A stretch of DNA of 64,000 nucleotides, taken from assembly GCF_002161285.1 (NCBI RefSeq), contig NZ_NFHH01000001.1, positions 331,981 through 395,980 of the forward strand, written 5' to 3'. This document shows, one piece after another, positions 29,113-36,530 of this stretch; the first letter of the stretch is position 1, and each line of letters starts with the position of its first letter. A model generated the notes under the pieces. That model was not told the DNA's origin, did not search any database, and saw only the letters and a list, made by a program, of their open reading frames with translations. The DNA comes from Blautia sp. An81. Its GTDB lineage: Bacteria > Bacillota > Clostridia > Lachnospirales > Lachnospiraceae. Both the position numbers and the translations under genes were made by a program.

Positions 29113-29332
29113 TCTCTTTTCCTCCGTTATCTTCCGGTATAAATTCCAGAATATCGTCCACACCACAATTCAAAACACGGCAGATACTTTCCACACTTTC
29201 AAGGGAAATATACCCGCCTCGTTTCAATCGCGTGATAATATTTGCGGAAAAACCCGCTTCCTGCTGCAGCTGTGCATTCGTCATGTTTTTCTCTATCAAT
29301 AAATGGAATAATTTCTTATAGCTAACTGCCAT
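29105..29332 (-). CDS. XRE-type HTH regulator of the R-M operon
   Basis: The 75-residue protein is one HTH domain ([19 protein letters not shown], then [21 protein letters not shown]). The start is ATG GCA at 29332 with GGAGGTGCGAT just before; the longer frame to 29398 runs through the promoter. It overlaps hsdM, so it is the first gene of the operon. It probably acts like a controller protein that delays or limits expression of the R-M genes. Confidence 0.88.
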   Translation of the reverse strand: MAVSYKKLFHLLIEKNMTNAQLQQEAGFSANIITRLKRGGYISLESVESICRVLNCGVDDILEFIPEDNGGKENG

Positions 29333-29369
29333 ATCGCACCTCCATTTTTCTGCCAGAAAATATAAGAAA

Positions 29370-29398
29370 AGTATATCACGCAAAAGTGAATTTTTCAA
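29370..29398 (-). promoter_or_regulatory. Promoter of the R-M operon
   Basis: On the minus strand TTGAAA (29398-29393), a 17-bp spacer and TATACT (29375-29370) lie 38 bp before the XRE start. Confidence 0.75.
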
Positions 29399-29459
29399 TT
29401 CAGGAATACCTTTTGAAAAAGAAATTTTCTTTCAAATAAACTGTTATTCATAACAAAAC

Positions 29460-29504
29460 GGCATTGCACTTCCAGTTAATTAAAGAAAATGCAATGCCAC
29501 TTTT
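29460..29504. terminator. Bidirectional terminator behind the R-M promoter region
   Basis: GGCATTGCA (29460-29468) and TGCAATGCC (29490-29498) pair perfectly. CTTTTTT follows on the plus strand and GTTTTG on the minus strand. The approximately 150 bp between this and the next gene end are otherwise empty. Confidence 0.65.
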
Positions 29505-29655
29505 TTCTGATTTTGTGAAAATATATCCTTTCGTCAAAATGTATATCACTTGTTTCCTATGTCTATCCCCCTGGGTAAATCAATTTCCCTATACCCATTC
29601 TACGGAAACAGAAACACACACCTATTTTCGCTCCAAATCGGCAGAAACCTTTGAT

Positions 29656-29961
29656 TTACTGGGCTTTTCTCGTGAGCAGAGCGACCGTCTCGTCTTTATT
29701 CACAATATCCAGACTGTACAAATCCGGATCGCTTTTGATCTGGCGTATGATGGCCGCCCATTTCTTTCCACCTGTATAGTCCTTTGTGCTGTCAGGATTT
29801 CCCGGATCTTCAAGCCTTTGCAGCGCATCATCATCAAACTGCTGGAGCAGATCCTCCACGCTGTCATACGGGCCGAGGAGCACCCCGGCTGCATCCGCCA
29901 CATCGTCTGTAAGATAGGTCAATTGCTCGAGCAGCATGATTTGTTCATCTGTAAGATACAT
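29656..29961 (-). CDS. Small acidic helical protein of unknown function
   Basis: The product has 101 residues, is strongly acidic, and begins MYLTDEQIMLLEQLTYLTD. It ends with KWAAIIRQIKSDPDLYSLD and a short strand. The start is the ATG at 29961 behind GGAGGAAATGATC. The gene is the last of a run that includes a lipoprotein and three WXG-like proteins. I do not recognise a family; in LXG-type loci small acidic proteins at this position are often immunity or chaperone proteins, which is only a suggestion here. Confidence 0.65.
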   Translation of the reverse strand: MYLTDEQIMLLEQLTYLTDDVADAAGVLLGPYDSVEDLLQQFDDDALQRLEDPGNPDSTKDYTGGKKWAAIIRQIKSDPDLYSLDIVNKDETVALLTRKAQ

Positions 29962-29975
29962 GATCATTTCCTCCG

Positions 29976-30809
29976 TCAGTAAACCGTAACCTTGCCGGAA
30001 GCCGAAATTGCACATTCTGCCTCAGCCGTAAATATGTCCGCTCTCAGCTTGTCCTCATATCCGGTTGCATCGATCAACTCCCACTGAGCTGCATCTGTCA
30101 GTCTCAGACAGATCTGTGCCGCCACACCCTGGCACTGGCTTTCCATCCACTGCGCACACTCTTCTGTAAAATCCCGGAACTGCGCCTCCGTACACACGCT
30201 TTCAGAAATGAAGATATACGTGACTGCGGATACGGTGTGCAATACATTTTCCTCCGTTACACTTTGTCCGTCTGTACCCTGTCCTAAGTTCCGGATATCG
30301 CTGAATACTTTGATCCCGCTCTCCGGAAAAGACTGTACGGCAAATTCTCTCACCCTGCTCTCATAAAGAGGTCTGACTCCGATATTGCCGTAATCATCTT
30401 CGTAATGATATTCTCCGTCCTCATATGTCCGATATACGGTCACCACATCTGACGGTGTTCCCGACGCTGGATATGCCTCCAGGTGCTCCTTCTCCAGAGT
30501 CCCCGCTTCTGCATAAGACAGATAACAGAATTTCTCCTGATATTTACTCTCCAGATACGAAAGCATCGCCTCGATCGACGTGACCGCGTTCTTCTGAGTG
30601 TCGGTAAGTTTATCATAATCAGCCGGCAGTCCCATCTCTTCCAACAGTTCTCTCTGCCTCTGTGTCAGTTCTGTGCTCACCTCTTCATCCTCCCTGTCCA
30701 TTCCTGTTCCCGCTCCTGCGCATCCGGCTGCTGACCACAGACAGGCTGATGCAAGGAATACAGCAAACGTTCTCTTCCAAAAGGTTTTCCTTCTTATCCC
30801 CACTCTCAT
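29976..30809 (-). CDS. Lipoprotein of a WXG/LXG-like locus
   Basis: The 277-residue protein has a lipoprotein signal (FLASACLWSAAGC), so it would be anchored to the outer face of the membrane at Cys29 or so. The mature part has an acidic helical region with repeated ERELLEEMG-like residues and a C-terminal beta-rich part. Its start ATGA overlaps the stop of the previous gene. The ribosome site is GGAGGAGA. No known domain is recognised. Its association with small helical secreted-type proteins suggests a surface role. Confidence 0.75.
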   Translation of the reverse strand: MRVGIRRKTFWKRTFAVFLASACLWSAAGCAGAGTGMDREDEEVSTELTQRQRELLEEMGLPADYDKLTDTQKNAVTSIEAMLSYLESKYQEKFCYLSYAEAGTLEKEHLEAYPASGTPSDVVTVYRTYEDGEYHYEDDYGNIGVRPLYESRVREFAVQSFPESGIKVFSDIRNLGQGTDGQSVTEENVLHTVSAVTYIFISESVCTEAQFRDFTEECAQWMESQCQGVAAQICLRLTDAAQWELIDATGYEDKLRADIFTAEAECAISASGKVTVY

Positions 30810-31093
30810 TCTCCTCCCCTGTAGAATCCTGCGGTACGTTCGTCCGCGGCGGTGAATTCCGTCTCTGCACTGTCAAGGCGTTCCGCCGTCACAGCCGCCA
30901 AGGCGCCAAGAGCATTTCCCACGCTTTTAAGCTCGGCGGCCATTGCTTCTAACTCCTTTACGAAAGCACCTTCCCCCTGCTCAAATTCCAGACGGTACGA
31001 TCTGGAGCTTATCTTTGATGCAAGTTCCCGCATCCTCTCCGCCTGTATCTTCAGCATTGCCCTCTGTACTGTAATCGTCATCTCTGATATCAC
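30806..31093 (-). CDS. WXG100/TIGR04197-like small helical protein
   Basis: About 95 residues form a helical hairpin (AMLKIQAERMRELASKI, then GAFVKELEAMAAELKSVG), the size and style of the Lap2-type partners of LXG toxins. The start may be GTG at 31093 (GGGGTG upstream) or ATG at 31081. It precedes the lipoprotein gene with an ATGA overlap. There is no WxG motif visible, so assignment rests on size, helices and neighbours. Confidence 0.6.
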   Translation of the reverse strand: MISEMTITVQRAMLKIQAERMRELASKISSRSYRLEFEQGEGAFVKELEAMAAELKSVGNALGALAAVTAERLDSAETEFTAADERTAGFYRGGE

Positions 31094-31125
31094 TGTATTT
31101 CACCCCATTTCCGCCTGCCGGGAAT

Positions 31126-31458
31126 TTATAAAAATCCTGCAAGAGTGCTCATGATGTCCCCAAACGATATGTCCGGGTATGTAAAGTTATCCGTGTCCTC
31201 AATGTCCTGGATCTCCCTGGCGACAGCCTCCGAAATGTCCGGAAGCACTGCATCCAGCTCTTTCTTTATCTCTGACACCTGCCCTGAAAGCCGTGCAAGC
31301 TCCGTGCAGACCAACACGTCGTCGATCCCGATGCCTGCCGTATCAGACAGGATCTTGTTATATTCCCGGATACACTCATCCAGGAACTCGATGTAACGCT
31401 CTGTCTTATTCAATGCTGCGGACAGTTCCCCGTCCGCACATACAAGTTCTCTGCTCAT
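31126..31458 (-). CDS. Small helical protein of a WXG/LXG-like locus
   Basis: The 110-residue product (starting MSRELVCADGELSAALNK) is helical with a hinge at DTAGIGIDDV. The start ATG at 31458 overlaps the previous stop (ATGA) and has GGAGGCACAACA before it. The longer frame to 31704 overlaps the upstream gene and is not supported. It resembles WXG100-like secretion partners in size only; no family is certain. Confidence 0.6.
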   Translation of the reverse strand: MSRELVCADGELSAALNKTERYIEFLDECIREYNKILSDTAGIGIDDVLVCTELARLSGQVSEIKKELDAVLPDISEAVAREIQDIEDTDNFTYPDISFGDIMSTLAGFL

Positions 31459-31910
31459 TGTTGTGCCTCCCGCGCCGCGCGCTCCTGTTCTTCCCTGGCA
31501 GTATCGATCATGCTGTTGATCGAGTCTATGGATCTCTCGAGTGATGATATCCTGTTCTCGCAGTTCTGTATCTTCAGTCTGTACTCCGCAAGCTTCAGCC
31601 GTATCATCACATCCAGTCCGGTAAATGCCGCCCCTACGATCTTTGCCCCGAATCCGTTCAGAGTTCTCTGTGAGCCCTCCAGATAAAGCTGTGCTGTACG
31701 GCACCTTGAAGTTATGGATGAAAGTTCTGATGTACGGTTCAGTTTTACTGTATTTACATTGTGGAAATTACTCTGAGCCGTATCTACAGCTCCATCAAAC
31801 CTGCGCAGCGACTCATACGCCCTTTCGTATTCCTGTATCTTCCGTTCCTGCTCCGCGATCTCCTGTTCGCAGGCCGCGCGGCGCCTGATAAGGTCATTTA
31901 CAATATCCAT
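31455..31910 (-). CDS. DUF5082-like coiled-coil protein (Lap1-type)
   Basis: The 151-residue product is almost entirely coiled coil: CEQEIAEQERKIQEYERAYE at the start and ENRISSLERSIDSINSM near the end, with a glycine-rich turn (NGFGAKIVGAAF) between. This plan is that of DUF5082 proteins that accompany LXG toxins and target them to the type VII secretion machine. The ribosome site is AAGGAGAAGAAG. No LXG toxin or YukD/EssC genes are in the window. Confidence 0.65.
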   Translation of the reverse strand: MDIVNDLIRRRAACEQEIAEQERKIQEYERAYESLRRFDGAVDTAQSNFHNVNTVKLNRTSELSSITSRCRTAQLYLEGSQRTLNGFGAKIVGAAFTGLDVMIRLKLAEYRLKIQNCENRISSLERSIDSINSMIDTAREEQERAAREAQQ

Positions 31911-31981
31911 CTTCTTCTCCTTCCGCTCTCCAGACTACAGTTCCTCAGATAGTCCGGGATGTTCCGGACACTGCTCGCACG

Positions 31982-32494
31982 CTATAGATACCTTACGATC
32001 CGCCCGGTATGTCTGTAATATTCAACCGTGACGCTGCTGCTTCCCGACAGTCTGGTGTAGTCGTCTCCCGATATCTCCAACCGGACACGTTCTCCCCGGC
32101 TGTCCGTTCCTGTCAGGTAGTAGTGGAGCGAAAAGATACCTGTATGCGCCTGGGATCTGCTGACCTGTATATCCGTCAATTGCGCCGTCTCCGGTCCGGA
32201 CACAAGATCCAGAGCCGTGCTCCTCGTAAACAGTACGCCGATCACCACACATGCGGCTATGACAAGGATCCGGGCTGCTTTCACGGAAGCCTGGAACCGC
32301 CCTCTGGACTGTATGATCCGCACGATCACATAGATGCATACAGTCCAGATGGCAACTATGTCGCAGATCTCATCGATCATTACAAGAGGGCCTGTCTTCG
32401 GCATGAGCAGTCCCGCCGCGACCACGGCAAGTACAAAAATGCATAAAATAATCTCATAAGTCTGTATTTTTCTTTTCACCAACTTGTTATCCAT
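31982..32494 (-). CDS. Three-helix membrane protein, possible immunity protein
   Basis: The 170-residue protein has membrane helices at about 14-32, 40-60 and 73-92, followed by a beta-rich soluble tail (TDIQVSRSQAHTGIFSLHY, RVRLEISGDDYT). It stands between the coiled-coil gene and the immunity array. Similar arrangements protect against membrane-acting toxins, but no family is recognised. Confidence 0.65.
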   Translation of the reverse strand: MDNKLVKRKIQTYEIILCIFVLAVVAAGLLMPKTGPLVMIDEICDIVAIWTVCIYVIVRIIQSRGRFQASVKAARILVIAACVVIGVLFTRSTALDLVSGPETAQLTDIQVSRSQAHTGIFSLHYYLTGTDSRGERVRLEISGDDYTRLSGSSSVTVEYYRHTGRIVRYL

Positions 32495-32509
32495 TTGAAA
32501 CTAGTCCTC

Positions 32510-32908
32510 TCATCTCTTGATCCACTTGTACTCTCCATTAATCTCCTGATAGGGTTTTCCGTTTATGGATCTATAAAAAACAATATCGCCTTTTAGTACA
32601 TTCTTCAGTTTTTCTATGGAATCACATATATCTTTCTCAGTAAGATCATTGCTGTAATCAGTCAGTTTCTTCAAAGCAATATAAGCGTCATCGTCTTTCG
32701 TTATCCTAACATTAAAACAGTTAAATTCTCCTTCAAATTGAATCATATATGGTTTCGGTATATACTGGAATTTCAACAAAAACCATCCATGATGCTCCCA
32801 GGCGTGCTTTTCCTCCTCCAGCAATATTTCGTCTCCAAACTGCCGGTGCATTTCTTTCTTTACACAGGACATTGTCGTATGCCCTGACATATATCTGCCT
32901 GACCGCAT
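32510..32908 (-). CDS. Putative cytoplasmic immunity protein
   Basis: The soluble product of about 132 residues reads HAWEHHGWFLLKFQYIPKPY near the middle and ends with GKPYQEINGEYKWIKR. The start is uncertain; the ATG at 32908 has AAGGTG upstream and a later ATG at 32872 is possible. A decayed copy of its 3' end lies at 34772-34870, which shows that this kind of gene was once duplicated here. The family is not recognised. Its place among PoNi, Imm74-like and YcxB-like genes suggests an immunity role. Confidence 0.6.
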   Translation of the reverse strand: MRSGRYMSGHTTMSCVKKEMHRQFGDEILLEEEKHAWEHHGWFLLKFQYIPKPYMIQFEGEFNCFNVRITKDDDAYIALKKLTDYSNDLTEKDICDSIEKLKNVLKGDIVFYRSINGKPYQEINGEYKWIKR

Positions 32909-33032
32909 GCCATAAATCACCTTCTTTTATAAACTTTCGGTATCACAGAAATATTTTATCTCTCGTCATCAAACCGAAAAGAAAACCGCCTGTTTCTTCC
33001 GCACGTTCACGGACATATCCGTTCAGGATTGA

Positions 33033-33713
33033 TTACTTATAATGGACCAGATCGTACGGGTAATAGGGCACATGTTCCATGCCTGTATCGTCTATATTCA
33101 ATATTTTTGCCACAGCCCCGGCTTCAAAACTCCAATACCCATAATATATCTTCTGGCTGCTCTTATGCGCTTCGTAACATCCGCAGTCTTCCCTGTACCA
33201 GCAAGACAAGTATTCCTGTAGAGATTCTCTTCTATTATGAGTCAGTACCACCTTCTGCAGCAAAGAAAAATCTTTCGGAAAGATCAGATCAACGTCTTTA
33301 TTATCAATTCCACTCCCTGTCCATGAGTTCAACAGAAAACCCAAAAGCCAATCGTCAATGTTTGCAGCATCCAGCATAGCTTTCGTCTCTTTTGCCAATA
33401 CGATATCTCCCTCAAACAAAACTCCCAGTGAGATCATTTTCAGGTTTTTATTATAATTATCCAGTTCCCCTACTTCTCCCCAGCTTTTCAATAATTCTGC
33501 ATATTCACCTTCCAAAGCCGAAAGTTCGTCCCCTCTGGAATATCTGGCTGTTAATATTCCCAGCTTTAAATCATGTATTTTTGTTTTTACTGCCAGTTGC
33601 CTCTCCGGTTTTACTTCACCATTTGCCAGCTTATCTGAGAATCTGGTTATCCTCGCCTGCTCCTCTTGCAAAAATTCATTAAAATATTCTCGATCTTTTA
33701 TCTGATCTCTCAT
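33033..33713 (-). CDS. PoNi-type immunity protein (DUF1910/DUF1911)
   Basis: The 226-residue helical protein has the DUF1911 signature KIYYGYWSFEAGAVAKILNIDD near its end and DUF1910-like helices before (EQARITRFSDKLANG, GDELSALEGEYAELLKSW). Such proteins block PoNe-type nuclease toxins of polymorphic systems. The start follows AGAGGACTGCAA. No PoNe nuclease is encoded here, so it is an orphan immunity gene that would protect against toxins from neighbours. Confidence 0.85.
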   Translation of the reverse strand: MRDQIKDREYFNEFLQEEQARITRFSDKLANGEVKPERQLAVKTKIHDLKLGILTARYSRGDELSALEGEYAELLKSWGEVGELDNYNKNLKMISLGVLFEGDIVLAKETKAMLDAANIDDWLLGFLLNSWTGSGIDNKDVDLIFPKDFSLLQKVVLTHNRRESLQEYLSCWYREDCGCYEAHKSSQKIYYGYWSFEAGAVAKILNIDDTGMEHVPYYPYDLVHYK

Positions 33714-33782
33714 TTGCAGTCCTCTGTTCCATTCTGAAAAACTTCGGCAGCTTTGACCCTTATGGGCATCAGAAGCATCGTC

Positions 33783-34241
33783 TCAACAAATTCTTTTTCT
33801 CAACTGTCCTCTCCTGACAAAAGCAAGAATAAGCGCGATTACCTGAAATGCTATAGCAAATACAAGTAAAATACAACTAAGTGTCAGGTTCTCCTCTGAA
33901 ATGATAGAAAACGGTGTCATAACCGCAGAATCACCTGTAAGGCTTCCGCTTGCAAGCATCCACACCCCGATCTCTACTATTGCAGTTATTATTGTAAAAA
34001 AAGCAGTGAGAACACATTCTGCTGCTGCAAGAACCTTTCCTGATTTCTTCAGCCGTTCCGAGCGGGACAGATTTTCCGCAGATACTTTATGGCTCAATTT
34101 GATCCTGACATTTGCATTGATGTCAACACAAAGGATAATAATTATTTCTACTAGTGTGAATATACCAAACAATCCCACATAAGGATTCACAAATGAACAC
34201 ACTACTGACAGTATTAATGGAATAAGAATATACATGAACAC
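33783..34241 (-). CDS. Four-helix membrane protein of the immunity array
   Basis: The 152-residue protein has four membrane helices (FMYILIPLILSVVCSF, FGIFTLVEIIIILC, VLTAFFTIITAIVEIGVWM and a C-terminal one) and ends with RRGQLRKR. The gene starts 10 bp after the YcxB-like gene, so the two are probably made together. A role as immunity or transport partner is an inference from position. Confidence 0.6.
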   Translation of the reverse strand: MFMYILIPLILSVVCSFVNPYVGLFGIFTLVEIIIILCVDINANVRIKLSHKVSAENLSRSERLKKSGKVLAAAECVLTAFFTIITAIVEIGVWMLASGSLTGDSAVMTPFSIISEENLTLSCILLVFAIAFQVIALILAFVRRGQLRKRIC

Positions 34242-34251
34242 ACCTTCCGCT

Positions 34252-34746
34252 TTATCTGCTCCCTATCTGACTCCTGAGATACTTAATACAATGTTCCGCA
34301 TCCCCCTGTATAAATCCAGTCTTTTTTACCGGCAGGATAAGATTCCCCCGCAAACATATCACTATCATATCAGGGGTTTCCAACACTTTTTTAATATCCG
34401 ACAGGGATAAACATTTTTCTTTGTCCTCTATTCTGTAAAGAATATCCTGACCTATTTCGATATGCATCAGAGGTACCGTATTCCTGTAATTTACCTGATA
34501 TCTTTCTTTTTCTACTTTAATTGCCCTGCTGACCTTGAATCTTATGAGCAGCAGGAGCAGGACCGGCAGAAGTTCCAGAAACAGATAAACAAGATTTCTC
34601 CGTATGATCAACATCAAGGAAAAATACAGGAAAACCAGCGCTGTTAAGATATGCGATACTATCAGGTTTTCTCTCCACCACCGTTTCAGATATTCCGGAA
34701 TACATTCTTCTGTGTATTGAAATTCACTTACAAAAAAGTTATCCAT
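34252..34746 (-). CDS. YcxB-like membrane protein
   Basis: The 164-residue protein has two adjacent helices near its middle (ILTALVFLYFSLMLIIRRNL, YLFLELLPVLLLLLIRF) between an N-terminal strand and a C-terminal domain with SLSDIKKVLETPDMIVICL and RGNLILPVKKTGF. The latter pattern matches YcxB-like proteins, which often accompany polymorphic toxins. The ribosome site is GAGAGGGGAAAATCAGAA. Confidence 0.7.
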   Translation of the reverse strand: MDNFFVSEFQYTEECIPEYLKRWWRENLIVSHILTALVFLYFSLMLIIRRNLVYLFLELLPVLLLLLIRFKVSRAIKVEKERYQVNYRNTVPLMHIEIGQDILYRIEDKEKCLSLSDIKKVLETPDMIVICLRGNLILPVKKTGFIQGDAEHCIKYLRSQIGSR

Positions 34747-34771
34747 TTCTGATTTTCCCCTCTCTTAATAC

Positions 34772-34870
34772 GCCTGTAGCCCCTGCTAATCTCCTGATAA
34801 ACTTTCTGTTTATGGAGAACTTTCTGCTTATGGATCTATAAAAAGCTACGGCAAAATGTCGATATCATAT
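34772..34870 (-). pseudogene. Decayed copy of the 3' end of the 32510-32908 gene
   Basis: The block around 34780-34850 repeats the nucleotide pattern at 32530-32590 (AATCTCCTGATA and TTTATGGATCTATAAAAA). Its translation is broken. It marks an old gene duplication within the immunity array. Confidence 0.55.
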
Positions 34871-34916
34871 CTGATATTTCATGTTTCCGGCAAATGTTCT
34901 GCAAAAACATATTTTT

Positions 34917-35150
34917 TTATTCAAATATAATCTGAACTGTATTTTCACTCATACTTTCCTGCACTTCCCGAATGATTTCTTCTATTTGTTCTTTACTGAG
35001 TTTCTCATTCTCATGCGGTGGCTCCCATGTTTTCATAGTGTCTGTATATACTACAAATTTTCTCCCTACAAGCATTTCTCCTTCCGCTTTTATGATATAA
35101 CCATTTTCCAAATCAAATTTAACATAGTTCATACTACCTGTAATTTTCAT
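34917..35150 (-). CDS. Imm74-like immunity protein
   Basis: The 77-residue protein begins MKITGSMNYVKFDLENG and has GEMLVGRKFVVYTD, KTWEPPHENEKLSKEQIEEI and a C-terminal helix and strand, as in Imm74. The start ATG at 35150 has GAGGTG just before and lies right after the toxin gene stop, the usual toxin-immunity order. It would neutralise the adjacent toxin. Confidence 0.8.
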   Translation of the reverse strand: MKITGSMNYVKFDLENGYIIKAEGEMLVGRKFVVYTDTMKTWEPPHENEKLSKEQIEEIIREVQESMSENTVQIIFE

Positions 35151-35154
35151 TTTC

Positions 35155-35911
35155 TCACCTCTCAAAAATAACATGCTCTATACCTGTTTTCGGGTCAATT
35201 GTTGTTATCTTTGTAACATTAGGATTATTCTTAAGACGTGGCAGCTCAATATTTTCCCATATATTGCCCGGTCTTAATTCTGAACCAATGACCGCTCTTA
35301 TTTCTCCTGATACCTGTTCGGCATATGCTCCAGATGCCAAGTCCCAGGCTTCCATTGTACTTGGATTATTAAAATCCCATTCCGGCATAACAATTTTTTG
35401 TTTTTCAATTGTAGATTCTAATGTAACTCCACCTCTACTTTTAGCGATATTTGCTGCATTCTCAGCTCCACCTATTCCGTCTGTTCTTCCAGACCAGAAA
35501 AAAGCCGTATCAGGTTCAGTTTTTAACTTAGGACGTATTGCATCAATATCCAGCAGTGACGAACTGCTGATTTCATCTATACTATTTTTTGATGTAATAA
35601 AACTATCGTACGCGGTAGCCTCATTTGCCCTCAATTTAACCACGGCATCCGTATCCACCTTACTGATAGCGATATGTTCATCGAGTTTAATATCCGCTAA
35701 TTTCCACGCGTCTATATCCGCCTGTGTCAGTCCAGGATGATCTATATGTACTCCCTTTTCCAACTCATCCCAATACTGATTATACCGCTTTGCATCAGCA
35801 AAATTCCTCCTGATAGGTTGCGTCTGCTTCCAACAGCGGAGTGATCGTCTTTTCCCTCAGTGTTTCCACAGCTGCCTTGAACAGTTCTTTAAATTCTACG
35901 CCATCCATCAT
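35155..35911 (-). pseudogene. Small polymorphic toxin (NAD-targeting type?) broken by a one-base frameshift
   Basis: Translation starts at ATGATG (35911-35906) behind GGGAGGGT, reading MMDGVEFKELFKAAVETLR, and stops at TGA (35797-35795). After an extra T in a TTTT run (35800-35803) the frame continues as ADAKRYNQYWDELEKG to 35155. The C-terminal 120 residues (TAFFWSGRTDGIGGAENAAN, then GGVTLESTIEKQKI) resemble ADP-ribosyl-cyclase-like NADase toxins of polymorphic systems. The whole protein would be about 250 residues, without an LXG or other export domain. The downstream Imm74-like gene supports the toxin call. As written the toxin is inactive unless frameshifting occurs. Confidence 0.65.
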
Positions 35912-36099
35912 ACCCTCCCGCAATCGTGTTGTACTTTGAGTTTTTTCAGCGGTGCGCCCGTAACCTTAAAAATCAGTTCGTCAACGCAGTCCGCATATCT
36001 GCCTTGCGCAAGGAGCTGATTTTTCAGTTCCACAAGGCTATGTAGCAGGATTGTCCTTTCGTGGCTATCCAGATAAATGTGGAATTTCTGTTCTCTCAT
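35908..36099 (-). CDS. Small helical protein preceding the toxin gene
   Basis: The 63-residue product begins MREQKFHIYLDSHERTILLHSL and ends with GAPLKKLKV. It is a known small protein type of Firmicute mobile and toxin regions without assigned function. The ATG at 36099 is behind GGAGGTGGCTTGT; the stop overlaps the toxin start by 4 bp (ATGA), so they are co-translated. A promoter is 28-56 bp upstream. It may assist or restrain the toxin. Confidence 0.7.
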   Translation of the reverse strand: MREQKFHIYLDSHERTILLHSLVELKNQLLAQGRYADCVDELIFKVTGAPLKKLKVQHDCGRV

Positions 36100-36126
36100 A
36101 CAAGCCACCTCCGTTTCTTCACTTTC

Positions 36127-36155
36127 ATTATATGTAGGAACGGAGAGCAGCTCAA
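36127..36155 (-). promoter_or_regulatory. Promoter of the small protein/toxin operon
   Basis: On the minus strand TTGAGC (36155-36150), a 17-bp spacer and TATAAT (36132-36127) lie just upstream of the ATG at 36099. Confidence 0.7.
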
Positions 36156-36190
36156 ATGTGCAAAAATGTATAACTATTTCCGAGATAGCG

Positions 36191-36529
36191 TCAGATCATA
36201 CGAAAATATTCCAATGCCTCTTTTATAGCTTTTTCTTTTTCTGGCGGGCATTTCGGCTGTCTGGAGTTTTCTGATTTCGGTAGGTTATAATTTACCCTCT
36301 CAATAATACCGCATTTCTGCTTTACCTGTGCGATATATAAATTACTGACCTTTAATCCCGTATACTCCAGTACATACTTCTTGATTTCCTCATAAGTGGC
36401 TTTGCTCTCCGCAGCCGTCAAATCAAGCTCGTCCATTTTCACTTCTACCTCGATATGTTGGTCTGAATGAAGTTTGGACAATAAACATACCGTCTCAACA
36501 TGTGTTGTCACTAATATTGGAATACACAT
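36191..36529 (-). pseudogene. rlmD: 3' end of rlmD (23S rRNA uracil methyltransferase) interrupted by the element
   Basis: The start of this frame reads THVETVCLLSKL, the very end of the RlmD/RumA catalytic domain (HVETVxLLS). It is followed by the roughly 80-residue tail found in clostridial versions (DLTAAESKATYEEIKKYVLE, YIAQVKQKCGIIERVNY, PPEKEKAIKEALEYF). The 5' part is absent here, and the serine recombinase gene begins where it would continue. Integration into the 3' part of rumA-type genes is known for large-serine-recombinase elements. Whether the 5' part is restored at the other end cannot be seen in this window. Confidence 0.8.
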
Positions 36530-36530
36530 C
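36495..36530. other. Probable attachment junction (element end inside rlmD)
   Basis: The recombinase stop (36495) and the rlmD coding sequence (ACACATGTTGAGAC on the coding strand) share these bases. This is where chromosome changes to element. The core is likely within 36497-36515. Confidence 0.5.

Noticed and set aside
31126..31704. Longer 192-codon form of the helical protein gene
   Set aside because: The first 82 codons overlap the coiled-coil gene in another frame. The ATG at 31458 has a good ribosome site and ATGA overlap.
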